Below are positions 49,082 through 58,990 of a stretch of 64,000 nt of DNA, one piece after another. The translations under genes were made by a program, and so were the position numbers. How positions within the stretch are numbered: position 1 is the first letter of the stretch; every line of letters starts with the position of its first letter. The stretch is from an uncultured Siphonobacter sp. (GTDB taxonomy: Bacteria; Bacteroidota; Bacteroidia; Cytophagales; Spirosomataceae), in NCBI GenBank assembly GCA_913775095.1, contig CAJYIW010000019.1:372001-436000 (forward strand). Reading direction: 5' to 3'. Under the pieces are notes generated by a model, which was given only the letters and a program-made list of their open reading frames with translations, had not been told where the DNA came from and ran no database searches.

Positions 49082-51424
49082 ATGAAAAGTGATCGGAGAG
49101 AGGCCAGTGGATGGTCAGAATTCTCAGGCCAGGGGTTGCTGAGCATACTCCGGTCATTACCGATAGGCCTTGTCTTACTGAAAGAACCGGAATACGATGT
49201 CGTCTACCTCAATGAACGGTTTCGGGAATACCTGTCTTTTCCCGTAGGGATACCCGTGCCTCAGTCGGCAGACCAGTTTTTTAGTTTTGATCCTGACGTC
49301 CAAAGGAAAATGGATCTGACGCGTAAGGCCGGTGGGAAAGCCACTTTCACCCCTGTCAGCCTATACCCCTCCCGGAATGCCGGAACGGGTCTAATGGGGA
49401 CTCTTACGCTTCAGCGTATTACGGATGAAGGAAAGGAGTATACCGTTCTCACGTTTGAGCCTGAACTTCCCGTTCATGAAAAGATTAACGAAGAACGTCT
49501 GCAAATTGCCCTGCATGGAGCTGATCTGGGTACCTGGGATCTCGACCCTGTTCGCAGGATCGTAAGCTGGGACGATCGTTGCCGGGAACTGTATGGTTTT
49601 CCTGATGATGCACGGGTCTCGTACGACGAAGTTATTAAATCTACCCATCCTGCGGATCAGGCCAAGGTACAGAAAGCAGTGGAGGAGGCCCTGGACCCCG
49701 GAAATACCCGGCCTTACGAGGTTGAATTCCGCACCATTGGTCTGAAGAATCAGACGCTCCGATGGCTACGCTGTCGTGGAAAAGCCTTTTTTAACGATCA
49801 GGGCGTTGCCTATCGGTTTTCCGGGACCGCTCAGGATATTACCGAAGAGATGAACCTGAAAATTACCCAGCAGAAATTACTTAGCCTGGTTGAGGCCAGT
49901 ACGGATTTGCTGGCGGTTTTCAGTACCGATTTCTCACTGGTTTACATGAATGATTCAGGGAAAAGCATGCTGGGGATCGAAGGGGATTATACGACTCTGA
50001 AATTGCGTGACTTTTACAGCGATGCCTATGAACCCATCGTTCAGGAAGAATACCGTTCTGAATTATTGGAGAGTAAAAGCTGGTCGGGACAGTTTAATCT
50101 CCGGCATTTTCAAACCCAGGAGGAAATTCCCGTTCAGTTGTACGCCATTCTCATTACGGACCCCGTGACGGGTGAAATCACCGGGAGGGGTTATCAGGCC
50201 CGGGATTTACGCCGGGACATCCAGCTGAAACAGGAAATTGAAGAGAGTAAAACCCGCTTTCGAAACCTGATCATGGAGGCTCCCATTCCAACGGCCGTGC
50301 TCCTGGGGGAAAGCCTGCGACTGGATATTGTGAACGACGCTGCCCTGCGATTGTGGGGAAAAGGCCCGGAAGTACTGGGTTTACCCATCGAAGAAGTATT
50401 GCCTGAGTTGAAAGGCACTTCACAGTTGACGGGTCTTCAGGAAGATTTCCGAACGGGAATGGCAACCCACGGGAAAGAAATCGTGGCTTTTTTACCGGCC
50501 CAGGGAGAGCGGAAATCCATGTACATTCATTTTATTTATAAGCTCCTGCACGATGCGACCGGGGAGGTAATTGGTATTTTAATCACGGGTTATGACGTGA
50601 CTACCCAGGTAGAGGCACATAAACGTATAAAAGATAGCGAAATAAGACTTGAGAAACTGGTGGCTGAACGTACCCGTGACCTGAGTAAAGCAAATAAAGA
50701 GTTACAGCAGACGAATGACAGCCTTCAGCAATTTGCCTATGCTGCGAGCCATGATTTACAGGAACCTCTGCGAAAATTGCAGTCATTCAGTTCACTATTG
50801 ATTAGCCGCTATTCGCAATCACTCCCCCCGGACGGACTCAGTTTACTGGCACGTATGCAGATGGCGGCCGAGCGAATGTCAGGATTGGTCAAGGACCTGC
50901 TCATGTTCTCCCGGCTGACGTCGGAAGAGATTTCCTACGTGGAGGTTGATTTAAATCGGGTGATCAGAGAAGTAGTATCAGACCTTGAGATGGTCATTGA
51001 AGAGCAGAAAGCGGAGATTCAGGTCAGCGAGCTACCCCTTATAAAAGGTAACGAACGACAGCTGACTCAGCTCCTGCAAAACCTCATGAGCAATGCCATC
51101 AAGTTTCATAAAGCAGGAGAACCTCCACGTATCTACGTTCAGGCTTCGCAAGTTCCTGCGGCTGAGTTACCCGCTGAGCTGGAACATTTCAATGAGCGGA
51201 CGTACGTTTGCCTGGAGATTCGGGACGAGGGGATAGGGTTTGATGAACGCTATCTGGATCGTATTTTTCAAATGTTTCAGCGTTTGCACGACAGGCAGGA
51301 TTTTGCGGGAACGGGGGTGGGTTTGGCCCTTTGTAAAAAGGTGGTGGAAAACCATCAGGGTTTCATCACCGCTCGCAGTTTTCCTGGAAAAGGTACCCGC
51401 TTTTTAATCTATCTGCATAAATAA
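49082..51424 (+). CDS. Soluble PAS-domain sensor histidine kinase
   Basis: 780 residues without membrane segments. Four PAS-like units cover about 20-530 (for example LHGADLGTWDLDPVRRIVSW with the PAC segment YRFSGTAQDITEE, and LVEASTDLLAVFSTDFSLVY). HisKA has the H-box FAYAASHDLQEPLRKLQSF (His557), and the ATPase domain shows the N-box LMSNAIKFHKAG, the D-box EIRDEGIGFDERY and the G-box GTGVGLALCKKVVENHQG. It is the bacteriophytochrome-like HisKA type common in Cytophagales. No response regulator or second domain is adjacent, so this is an orphan kinase sensing a cytosolic signal. Confidence 0.92.
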   Translation: MKSDRREASGWSEFSGQGLLSILRSLPIGLVLLKEPEYDVVYLNERFREYLSFPVGIPVPQSADQFFSFDPDVQRKMDLTRKAGGKATFTPVSLYPSRNAGTGLMGTLTLQRITDEGKEYTVLTFEPELPVHEKINEERLQIALHGADLGTWDLDPVRRIVSWDDRCRELYGFPDDARVSYDEVIKSTHPADQAKVQKAVEEALDPGNTRPYEVEFRTIGLKNQTLRWLRCRGKAFFNDQGVAYRFSGTAQDITEEMNLKITQQKLLSLVEASTDLLAVFSTDFSLVYMNDSGKSMLGIEGDYTTLKLRDFYSDAYEPIVQEEYRSELLESKSWSGQFNLRHFQTQEEIPVQLYAILITDPVTGEITGRGYQARDLRRDIQLKQEIEESKTRFRNLIMEAPIPTAVLLGESLRLDIVNDAALRLWGKGPEVLGLPIEEVLPELKGTSQLTGLQEDFRTGMATHGKEIVAFLPAQGERKSMYIHFIYKLLHDATGEVIGILITGYDVTTQVEAHKRIKDSEIRLEKLVAERTRDLSKANKELQQTNDSLQQFAYAASHDLQEPLRKLQSFSSLLISRYSQSLPPDGLSLLARMQMAAERMSGLVKDLLMFSRLTSEEISYVEVDLNRVIREVVSDLEMVIEEQKAEIQVSELPLIKGNERQLTQLLQNLMSNAIKFHKAGEPPRIYVQASQVPAAELPAELEHFNERTYVCLEIRDEGIGFDERYLDRIFQMFQRLHDRQDFAGTGVGLALCKKVVENHQGFITARSFPGKGTRFLIYLHK

Positions 51425-51455
51425 GTATATACGTATTTGAGCGTATACTTATTTA
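51418..51455. repeat. 12-base inverted repeat at the end of the PAS kinase gene
   Basis: TAAATAAGTATA (51418-51429) and TATACTTATTTA (51444-51455) around 14 bases, overlapping the stop codon. It belongs to the TAAGTA-rich intergenic type seen also near 32.0 and 34.3 kb. Confidence 0.5.
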
Positions 51456-51602
51456 AGTTAGTAGTATGAATCAGCATTCATGGCATATTGAAGTGTCCTC
51501 TAAGGGACTATTTATTAAATAAGTAAAGAATAATTTAAGTAAATACTTAAGTGAATTATTATAAGTATATCCTTACTTAAGTATTTGATCATTTGTAATG
51601 CT

Positions 51603-52865
51603 ATGGTTATCAACGAAACAGAGCGTTTGGAAGAACTGGATCTCTATAAGGTTCTGGATACTCCGCCCGAAATAGCCTACGATGCCATCACCCGACTGGC
51701 TTCAGTCATCTGCGATACACCCATTAGTCTGGTTACGTTAATTGACCAGAACCGTCAATGGCTGAAGTCTAAAATTGGAGTTGATCTGGACGAAATCCCC
51801 AGGGAGCTGGCCTTTTGTAATTATACCATTCGGGAGCCGTCTCAACCCATGATTGTGGAGGATTCCAAACTGGATGAACGCTTTTTTGATAGTCCTTTCG
51901 TTACCGGAGATCCCCACGTCAGGTTCTACGCCGGCGTGCCTCTGGTCACTCAGAAAGGCCATCCCATCGGAACCCTGTGTGTGTTCGATCAGAAGCCCAA
52001 ACAACTCAGCGATTTTCAGATCACCGCCCTGCAGGATCTGGCGGCCCAGGTCGTGTGGCTTTTTGAACTTCGCCGGTCCAACCTCGAAAATCTGAAGGCC
52101 AGAAATGAACTGGCGGAGCTCAATAAAAGTCTGCAACTGGCCAAAAGCCAGGCGGAGCTGGCCCGGGAAGATAAAGCCCGTTTTCTGTCAACCATGAGTC
52201 ACGAAATCCGCAACTCCCTGAATCCAATCATTGGAGCCTGTGATTTACTGTTGATGGAAGAGTTGAATGAGGAATCAAAGGAGCTGGTCGATATCCTGCA
52301 GTTTTCGTCCCAGACGCTGCATACCTTACTCGACGACATCCTGGCGTATAGTAAACTGGAAGCCGGAAAGGTAATACTGGAGAAAATTCCCATGGACCTT
52401 CAGAAAGTCGTTAGCCGGGTCGTGGATGGGTATCAGCCACTGGCCAGGGGAAAAAACATTCTCCTGAATCTGGAGGTGGATGGATCCATGCCCGAACGAA
52501 TCCTGGGTGATCCCAGCCGTCTCGTTCAGGTGCTGAATAACCTCATTTCAAACGCCATCAAGTTCACAGAAACCGGGGAGGTTTCCTTACGCGTTTGTAA
52601 TCAGGGACTGGAAGAAGAAATGGTCAGGGTAGAGTTTGAAGTGGCGGATACCGGAATTGGCATGCCGGCGGAGTTCCTGGAGCATCTGTTCGAGGAATTT
52701 ACCCAGGCCAGCCCCGAAACCAGTCGACTGTATCAGGGCTCCGGCCTGGGTTTATCCATTGTCCGCTTGATTCTGGAGCAATACGGAAGTGAAATCAGCG
52801 TAGAAAGTCAGTCCGGAAAAGGAACGCGATTCTACTTTGAAATCCGATTCCCGCTGGCTCAGTGA
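51603..52865 (+). CDS. GAF-domain hybrid-less sensor histidine kinase
   Basis: I start at ATG 51603 (MVINETERLEELDLYKVLDT), 420 residues; an upstream TTG at 51585 is less likely. A GAF domain spans about 20-150 (CDTPISLVTLIDQNRQWLKS, REPSQPMIVEDSKLDERF, FYAGVPLVTQKGHPIGTLCV). A coiled linker leads to HisKA with the H-box FLSTMSHEIRNSLNPIIG (His200) and a full ATPase domain (NNLISNAIKFTETGE, VADTGIGMP, YQGSGLGLSIVRLIL). It has no receiver domain and no membrane segment. Its 3' end overlaps the convergent CDF gene by seven bases. Confidence 0.92.
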   Translation: MVINETERLEELDLYKVLDTPPEIAYDAITRLASVICDTPISLVTLIDQNRQWLKSKIGVDLDEIPRELAFCNYTIREPSQPMIVEDSKLDERFFDSPFVTGDPHVRFYAGVPLVTQKGHPIGTLCVFDQKPKQLSDFQITALQDLAAQVVWLFELRRSNLENLKARNELAELNKSLQLAKSQAELAREDKARFLSTMSHEIRNSLNPIIGACDLLLMEELNEESKELVDILQFSSQTLHTLLDDILAYSKLEAGKVILEKIPMDLQKVVSRVVDGYQPLARGKNILLNLEVDGSMPERILGDPSRLVQVLNNLISNAIKFTETGEVSLRVCNQGLEEEMVRVEFEVADTGIGMPAEFLEHLFEEFTQASPETSRLYQGSGLGLSIVRLILEQYGSEISVESQSGKGTRFYFEIRFPLAQ

Positions 52866-53764
52866 TGATGGGTGTCCAGACAGGGATCGTCCGGCGTCTC
52901 GGTTTCCAGGGTAGCATGCTGAATGGACAGGTGTTCGAGCGTATGGCGGATCTCATGTTTCAGGTTAAAGACTTCGCCCGAATTCAGGTGCGAAGGGATC
53001 ACCAGGTGAGCTGTCAATGCATTTTCGGTCGTACTCATCGCCCAGATGTGGAGGTGATGAACGTCGAGAACGGAAGGGTATTGCAGAATCTTTTCCCGGA
53101 TGGTTTCCGTAGACAGGGAGGACGGAACCCCATCCAGGGACAGGATTATGCTGTCCCTGAGCAAAGACCAGGTGCTCCAGATTACAACCAGAGCCACGAC
53201 AATTCCCAAAACGGGATCCAGCCAGTACCAGCCGGTCAGGGGCATGGTAATGCCCGCTGCCACGACGGCTGCTGAAACCAGAGCATCGGCCATCAAGTGC
53301 AGGCAGGCTCCTTTCACGTTCAGGTCATGATCTTTCTGCCGGAAGAATAATAACGCTGTAATTGCGTTAATTACGATTCCTGCACCTGCCACTAAAGCAA
53401 TCGTATCTCCGGCAACGACCTGGGTAGTGGATAATCGCTGGATGGCTTCGTAGCCAATACCGCCCATTACGACCAGCAATAATACGGCATTGGCCAGTGA
53501 AACCAGGATAGTACTTTTCTGATAGCCATAGGTGAATCGCGAGGTAGGTTTGGATTTCGACAGCCGGAAGGCAAACATGGCCAGTAACAAACTGGCCACA
53601 TCACTGAGGTTATGACCGGCATCGGTCAGCAAAGCCAGGGATTCCGTATAGAAACCAGCGATGGCTTCAATGATGACAAATGCCGTATTGAGCGTAATTC
53701 CGATGAGGAATGCCCGATTGATCTCGGTAGGGGCGTGAGCATGCTCGTGATGAGGGTGATCCAT
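52859..53764 (-). CDS. Cation diffusion facilitator (CzcD-like metal exporter)
   Basis: 301 residues. A histidine-rich cytosolic start (DHPHHEHAHAPTE) and end (DTHHH) flank six membrane helices. The zinc-site motif in helix 2 is TDAGHNLSDV and in helix 5 it is HLMADALVS, giving the HxxxD/DxxxD tetrahedral site typical of zinc/cadmium/cobalt exporters. The C-terminal cytosolic ferredoxin-like domain follows (SVLDVHHLHIWAMSTTENAL). It exports divalent metal from the cytosol in exchange for protons. A small Cys/His-rich lipoprotein is encoded divergently 160 bases away. Confidence 0.93.
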   Translation of the reverse strand: MDHPHHEHAHAPTEINRAFLIGITLNTAFVIIEAIAGFYTESLALLTDAGHNLSDVASLLLAMFAFRLSKSKPTSRFTYGYQKSTILVSLANAVLLLVVMGGIGYEAIQRLSTTQVVAGDTIALVAGAGIVINAITALLFFRQKDHDLNVKGACLHLMADALVSAAVVAAGITMPLTGWYWLDPVLGIVVALVVIWSTWSLLRDSIILSLDGVPSSLSTETIREKILQYPSVLDVHHLHIWAMSTTENALTAHLVIPSHLNSGEVFNLKHEIRHTLEHLSIQHATLETETPDDPCLDTHHH

Positions 53765-53923
53765 GGCTGATGAGTTGAACGTTGCTAAAGACTTGATTTG
53801 GGTTCAAAAGTAGGCGGGTGAGTCATGCAACAGGGAATCAATAGTAAATTCGCCACAAAAAAATGAAGAGGTACTGAAGCGGCCCGCTGGATCGTTTCAG
53901 TAATATAACCGTTTGTTTAGCTT

Positions 53924-54208
53924 ATGAAATCAACGCTTACGCTGGCTTTGTGCCTGATCTTTACTTTACTGATGTCATCCTGCTGGGCACCCAAATGTCC
54001 GATGAAAAGCTGCCACGTTAAAATGGAGCACCGTCACGAAGGAAGAATTTACCGGGGAAGCTCCATCTTTTCGAGTCCCACGCATGGTTTTGCCTGGAAA
54101 ATGAAAAATCGCCGGGGAGAGGCGGAAGAAAAATCACTGTACCGGGATAACAAAGATCCCAAAACGAAGAAAAAATTCAAAAAGCTATTACCCTGGGAGA
54201 AAGTCTGA
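53924..54208 (+). CDS. Small Cys/His-rich lipoprotein
   Basis: 94 residues. The signal MKSTLTLALCLIFTLLMSSC has lipobox LMSSC. The mature N-terminus is unusual: WAPKCPMKSCHVKMEHRHEGR places two cysteines, three histidines and two methionines within 20 residues, a layout that could bind metal. The remainder is basic (KDPKTKKKFKKLLPWEKV) with GSSIFSSPTHGFAWKMKN. I do not recognise a family. Its gene faces the CDF metal exporter, which makes a metal-related role possible but unproven. A long hairpin terminator follows. Confidence 0.7.
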   Translation: MKSTLTLALCLIFTLLMSSCWAPKCPMKSCHVKMEHRHEGRIYRGSSIFSSPTHGFAWKMKNRRGEAEEKSLYRDNKDPKTKKKFKKLLPWEKV

Positions 54209-54229
54209 ACCACCCGGGTTCGCTCCTTG

Positions 54230-54292
54230 AAAGCACTCCTGTGTAGCTCAGAGAGGGAAGAAATACCCGTCTGGCGGACCAGGAGTGCTTTT
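54230..54292 (+). terminator. Long-loop hairpin after the small lipoprotein gene
   Basis: A 12-base stem AAAGCACTCCTG/CAGGAGTGCTTT with a 38-base loop, then a short T-run. The loop contains a minor GTC/GAC stem. Confidence 0.6.
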
Positions 54293-54369
54293 CGGTGGAA
54301 TGAACTCCCGTAGTCGCAAAATACAATATTCCGATGGCTCAGATCAGTGCCCTTTTCTTGGCAAAATCT

Positions 54370-54400
54370 TTGAAAAAACGGTAAAAAATCAGTATTTTTG
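54370..54400 (+). promoter_or_regulatory. Promoter of gyrA
   Basis: TTG at 54370-54372, a 20-base spacer, and TATTTTTG at 54393-54400, an exact TAnnTTTG box. The ATG follows 57 bases downstream. Confidence 0.78.
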
Positions 54401-54457
54401 GTACTTCTAATAATAATGATTCCCTCGTAAATCGGGAAATTCTGCAATTGATTTAAA

Positions 54458-57103
54458 ATGGCTGAAACTACAGAAGACCATCTGCCCGAAAACAATAGTA
54501 ACTCTGGAAACATCATTCCCATTAACATTGAGGACGAGATGCGTGGAGCCTACATCGACTACTCGATGTCGGTTATCGTCTCGCGTGCTCTGCCTGACGT
54601 ACGTGACGGTCTGAAACCCGTTCACCGCCGGGTTTTGTTTGGAATGGACGAGTTGGGCGTGAACTACAACCGCGGATATAAGAAGTCAGCCCGTATTGTT
54701 GGAGAAGTGTTAGGGAAATATCACCCTCACGGGGACTCCTCCGTTTATGATACCATGGTACGTATGGCCCAGGACTGGTCCCTGCGTTACCCCTTAGTGG
54801 ACGGTCAGGGTAACTTCGGTTCGATCGACGGCGATTCTCCGGCCGCCATGCGTTACACGGAGGCCCGTCTCAAGCGTATCGCTGAAGAATTACTGGCTGA
54901 TTTAGGCAAAGAAACCGTTGACTTTCAGAATAACTTCGATGATTCACTGAAAGAACCAACGGTAATGCCGGCGAAACTGCCTAACTTATTACTGAACGGT
55001 TCGGCGGGTATTGCCGTGGGGATGGCCACGAACATGGCTCCTCACAACCTGACGGAGGTCGTAGACGGTATTGCGGCTTACCTGGACAATACGGAAATCA
55101 CGGTAGCCGAATTGATGCAGTACATCAAAGGACCTGATTTCCCAACCGGCGGTACGATTTACGGTCTGACGGGTATCAAGAATGCCTTCGAAACGGGTCG
55201 TGGTCGGGTGGTCGTCCGGGCGAACGCTACCTTCGAACAAACCAAGACGGGTAAGGATCAGATCGTAGTGACGGATATGCCTTACCAGGTCAACAAGGCT
55301 ACGTTACAGGAAAAAATTGCCGAACTGGTTGAGGACAAGAAACTGGAAGGAATTTCAGCGATTCGGGATGAAAGTTCCAACCGTGAAGGCATTCGTCTGG
55401 TCATCGAGCTCAAACGCGATGCCGTTCCCAACGTAGTACTGAATAACCTGTACAAACACACGCCTCTTCAGACGGCATTCAGCGTAAACAACGTGGCCCT
55501 GGTGAAAGGTCGCCCGATGACGCTGAATCTGAAGGACATGATTCGCTATTACGTCGAGCACCGTCTGGATGTTATCGTACGTCGGACGCGTTATGACTTA
55601 CGCGAAGCCCGCAAGCGGGCCCACATTCTGGAAGGTCTGCTGGTGGCTCTGGATCACCTGGACGCCGTGATTGCCCTGATTCGTAGTTCACGCGATCCGG
55701 AAGTAGCGAAGGCCGGTCTGATGAATGGTTCATTCATGTCGCCGGAGCAACGCAAGAAATTCCTGGAGAATCCCAATCGTAGTTTGCAGATTGTGGATAC
55801 CTTCAAAAACGAGGAAGCTTCTGCACTGGTGCTGAGCGAAGCTCAGGCCAAAGCGATTCTGGACATGCGTCTGCAGCGTCTGACGGGTCTGGAGCGGGAC
55901 AAGATCATGGAAGAGTTTAATGAACTCATGACCCTGATTGCTGATCTGGAAGATATTCTGGCCCGCACCGAACGTCAGTATCAGATTATCAAAGACGACC
56001 TGGCGGATCTGAGAGCCCGTTACGGGGATGATCGTCGCACGCAGATTTCACACGCGGACGACGAGTTATCCATCGAAGATATGATTGCCGATGAAGAAAT
56101 GCTCATTACCGTTTCTTCGCAGGGCTATATTAAACGGACTCCGTTGGTGGAATACCGTACGCAAAGCCGGGGTGGAGTTGGAGCCAGAGGCGTGAAAACC
56201 AAAGATGATGATTTCACGGAACACCTCTTTACCGCTACTATGCACAATTACCTGCTGTTCTTTACGGATACGGGTAAATGCTTCTGGTTACGGGTATTCA
56301 ATGTACCGGAAGGAAACAAGACCGCGAAGGGCCGTCCGATCCAGAACCTGCTGAATATCGAATCGGGTGACCGGATCCGGGCCGTTATTAACGTGAAAAC
56401 CCTGACCGATCCGGATTACGTTAACAATAACTTCATTGTGATGTGTACGGAACAGGGAACGGTGAAGAAAACCTCTCTGGAGGCTTACTCTCGTCCCCGT
56501 CAGAATGGTATCATTGCCGTCAACATCAACGAAGGCGATCGACTGCTGGACGTTGCCCTGACCAATGGTAATAATGACATCATCATTGCCGTAGATGCAG
56601 GCCGTGCCGTGCGTTTCAATGAAGCGAAGGTTCGTCCGATGGGACGGACTGCCACGGGTGTGAAAGGTGTCGAATTGGCAGACGACGAAAAAGTAATCGG
56701 AATGGTTTGTGTCGTTGATCCGCTCACGGCTCAGTTACTCACCGTGTCGTCTCAGGGGTATGGCAAGCGTTCCGACATTGAAGACTATCGACTGACCAAT
56801 CGGGGTGCCAAAGGCGTAACCACGCTGAAGGTAACCGAGAAAACGGGCAAGCTGGTCGCTATTAAACAAGTCTCTGATAATGACGATTTAATGATCATCA
56901 ACCGTTCGGGTATTGCCATCCGTTTTGCCGTGGCTGATCTGCGGGTGATGGGCCGAAATACCCAGGGCGTTCGACTGATCAGTCTGCGAAATGGAGATGA
57001 AATTTCATCCATTACCAAAATCGAAAATGAAGAGCTGGTCGAGGGGGTAGAGCAGGAGGGTGAACAGCCCACTACACCGCCGGAAGCATCAGCTGAGGCA
57101 TGA
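54458..57103 (+). CDS. gyrA: DNA gyrase subunit A
   Basis: 881 residues. The N-terminal breakage-reunion domain has the catalytic Tyr133 ([10 protein letters not shown]). The quinolone region reads [17 protein letters not shown] with Ser94 and Asp98, equal to E. coli Ser83 and Asp87, so no classical resistance change is present there. The C-terminal beta-pinwheel carries the GyrA-box [14 protein letters not shown] (the Q/R-GG-G motif that wraps DNA), which separates it from ParC. The tail is acidic ([21 protein letters not shown]). With GyrB it introduces negative supercoils. It has its own promoter and terminator. Confidence 0.97.
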   Translation: MAETTEDHLPENNSNSGNIIPINIEDEMRGAYIDYSMSVIVSRALPDVRDGLKPVHRRVLFGMDELGVNYNRGYKKSARIVGEVLGKYHPHGDSSVYDTMVRMAQDWSLRYPLVDGQGNFGSIDGDSPAAMRYTEARLKRIAEELLADLGKETVDFQNNFDDSLKEPTVMPAKLPNLLLNGSAGIAVGMATNMAPHNLTEVVDGIAAYLDNTEITVAELMQYIKGPDFPTGGTIYGLTGIKNAFETGRGRVVVRANATFEQTKTGKDQIVVTDMPYQVNKATLQEKIAELVEDKKLEGISAIRDESSNREGIRLVIELKRDAVPNVVLNNLYKHTPLQTAFSVNNVALVKGRPMTLNLKDMIRYYVEHRLDVIVRRTRYDLREARKRAHILEGLLVALDHLDAVIALIRSSRDPEVAKAGLMNGSFMSPEQRKKFLENPNRSLQIVDTFKNEEASALVLSEAQAKAILDMRLQRLTGLERDKIMEEFNELMTLIADLEDILARTERQYQIIKDDLADLRARYGDDRRTQISHADDELSIEDMIADEEMLITVSSQGYIKRTPLVEYRTQSRGGVGARGVKTKDDDFTEHLFTATMHNYLLFFTDTGKCFWLRVFNVPEGNKTAKGRPIQNLLNIESGDRIRAVINVKTLTDPDYVNNNFIVMCTEQGTVKKTSLEAYSRPRQNGIIAVNINEGDRLLDVALTNGNNDIIIAVDAGRAVRFNEAKVRPMGRTATGVKGVELADDEKVIGMVCVVDPLTAQLLTVSSQGYGKRSDIEDYRLTNRGAKGVTTLKVTEKTGKLVAIKQVSDNDDLMIINRSGIAIRFAVADLRVMGRNTQGVRLISLRNGDEISSITKIENEELVEGVEQEGEQPTTPPEASAEA

Positions 57104-57109
57104 TTTTTT

Positions 57110-57145
57110 AAGCCTTGGGGATTTTAAGTCTCCAGGGCTTTTTTA
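57110..57145 (+). terminator. Terminator of gyrA
   Basis: Stem AAGCCTTGGGGA/TCTCCAGGGCTT (two wobble pairs) with a TTTTAAG loop, followed by a T-run. Confidence 0.85.
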
Positions 57146-57176
57146 TTGATAAGGCAAAATTTGTTTAAATAAAGTC

Positions 57177-57207
57177 TTGTCAAACAAATCAGTTAAAAGT
57201 ACGTTTT
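57177..57207 (+). promoter_or_regulatory. Candidate promoter of the TPR protein gene
   Basis: TTG at 57177-57179, a 20-base spacer, and TACGTTTT at 57200-57207, seven of eight matches to TAnnTTTG; 57 bases before the ATG. Confidence 0.55.
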
Positions 57208-57264
57208 CCGTATATCAGGAAAATTACTTACTTCGCATAGTAACTAAACCAAAATAGTAGTACA

Positions 57265-58737
57265 ATGAATAAACTCATTCTTCCGGCCTTATTAGGCCTG
57301 TTATCAGCATCCGCTTATGGCCAGAACAGTGCGTTGGCCGCGTTAGAAAGCGGTAAGCTCGACAAGGCAAAGGAGGAGATAGATAAGGCAACTCAGGACG
57401 CAAAGTCAGGAGCTAAACCCAAAACCTGGTTAGTGAAAGGACAAGTGTACGAAGCTCTTTCAACCGATCAGAAGTTAGCGGGCCTCGATTCAATGTCTTC
57501 TTTGGCGGCTTATGAAGCTTACAAGAAAGCAATTGAGCTGGATACGAAAGATGGCAAGCAGGGGAGTACGGCAAAAGATGCTCAGAAGGCCATTGCTCAG
57601 GCTCCTGATGCCAAGGAGAAAGTACGTATTTATTACGGACTGATTGGTCAGGGTAATGCTAAATACCAGAATAAAAACTTCCCTGACGCTCTAAAACTCC
57701 TTAAAACAGCCATGGTTGTCGATCCTAAGGATAGTACAGCCGCGATGTTTACCGGAATTGTAGCTCAGCAAACGGGCGATAACGCCACGGCTAAAGAAGG
57801 CTTCGGCAAATACCTGGAACTGGGTGGCAAGGATCCCGTCATTTTCTATACCTTATCCAACATCTATCGGACTGAGAAAAACGATGATGAGGCCATCAAG
57901 GTTTTAGATAAAGGAATCGCCGCAAACCCTGAAAGCAAAGATCTTAAAAACGAAAAGATCAACATTTATCTGCAGTCCGGTAATACGGATAAAGCCATTA
58001 ACGATCTGAAGTCGCTGGTTGAGAAAGATCCCAACAACACCCAGAACATCGTTAACCTGGCCATTCTGTATGACAATGCCGCACAGAACACGCAGGACGA
58101 ACTGAAAAAGTACGCCGCTGAAGCTAAAAAAGGTGGAGACGCTGACAAAGCCGTTAAAACCGCAGAAGCAGACGTGAAACTGTATCAGGATGAGACGACC
58201 CGTTTGACGGCAGCACTGAAGAAAAAACCGACGGACAAAGAATTGAAACGTCAGTTAGCGGAAGTGAAGTCCAAACTGGAAGGTGCCAAGTCATCCGTAG
58301 CTTCAGCTACTCAGGCTAAGGCAGCCGCTGACCAGCAGAATTCCGGTAAAGCAGCCGAAGCTCAGGCGAAGGTAGCGGAACTGACGAAAAAGCTGGAAGA
58401 GCAAAAAGGTCTGGCTAAAGCAGGTTACGAGAAAGTTCTTCAGATCGAGCCCAACAATTACGATGCCAACTATAACATGGGCGTGTATTATTTCAACGAA
58501 GGTGTTATGGTGAAAAGCAAAGTAGACGCGATGGACATGAATACCTATAATAAGGAAGGTAAAGCCGTTGAGCAGGAAACCGTAGCGAAATTCAAGCAGT
58601 CATTACCATACTTCGAAAAAGCATGGTCACTGAAGCAGGAAGACGCTCTGAAAAACAACTTGTCTCAAACGTATACCATTCTTAAAACGCTTGAGAAAAC
58701 CGACGCATACGATTCAAAACTTGCTGCGTTACAATAG
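57265..58737 (+). CDS. Secreted tetratricopeptide-repeat protein
   Basis: 490 residues. A short signal peptide (MNKLILPALLGLLSASAYGQ) suggests periplasmic or outer-membrane-associated location. TPR units fill about 40-260 (for example YYGLIGQGNAKYQNKNFPDA, AMFTGIVAQQTGDNATAKEG, VIFYTLSNIYRTEKNDDEAI, IYLQSGNTDKAINDLKSLVE). A coiled-coil Lys/Ala-rich insert follows at about 270-385 (LYQDETTRLTAALKKKPTDK), then further TPR-like helices to the end (YDANYNMGVYYFNEGVMVKS). It is likely a scaffold; no partner is indicated. Very common type in Cytophagales, often near gyrA. Confidence 0.87.
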   Translation: MNKLILPALLGLLSASAYGQNSALAALESGKLDKAKEEIDKATQDAKSGAKPKTWLVKGQVYEALSTDQKLAGLDSMSSLAAYEAYKKAIELDTKDGKQGSTAKDAQKAIAQAPDAKEKVRIYYGLIGQGNAKYQNKNFPDALKLLKTAMVVDPKDSTAAMFTGIVAQQTGDNATAKEGFGKYLELGGKDPVIFYTLSNIYRTEKNDDEAIKVLDKGIAANPESKDLKNEKINIYLQSGNTDKAINDLKSLVEKDPNNTQNIVNLAILYDNAAQNTQDELKKYAAEAKKGGDADKAVKTAEADVKLYQDETTRLTAALKKKPTDKELKRQLAEVKSKLEGAKSSVASATQAKAAADQQNSGKAAEAQAKVAELTKKLEEQKGLAKAGYEKVLQIEPNNYDANYNMGVYYFNEGVMVKSKVDAMDMNTYNKEGKAVEQETVAKFKQSLPYFEKAWSLKQEDALKNNLSQTYTILKTLEKTDAYDSKLAALQ

Positions 58738-58760
58738 TATAAAGTGAAAATTTAGTTTTT

Positions 58761-58797
58761 AAAAAGTCCCTGCGAGATTCTCGCAGGGACTTTTTTG
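58761..58797 (+). terminator. Terminator of the TPR protein gene
   Basis: Perfect stem AAAAAGTCCCTGCGA/TCGCAGGGACTTTTT with a 5-base loop and T-run. Confidence 0.92.
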
Positions 58798-58990
58798 ATG
58801 TGTACGGTTGTAATAAATGATTTCTGAAAGCAACGTGGGGCAGTATCCGCATTTCATTACTTAACATAATATAAATTATATAACATATATAAGTTGTTGA
58901 TTTACAGTAGTAAGAACCTTGGTTTCTTAAGTTTCCATCCGCTGGATCAATAATTTGTTCCTAAGGAAATACATCAACCAATCAGTCAAA

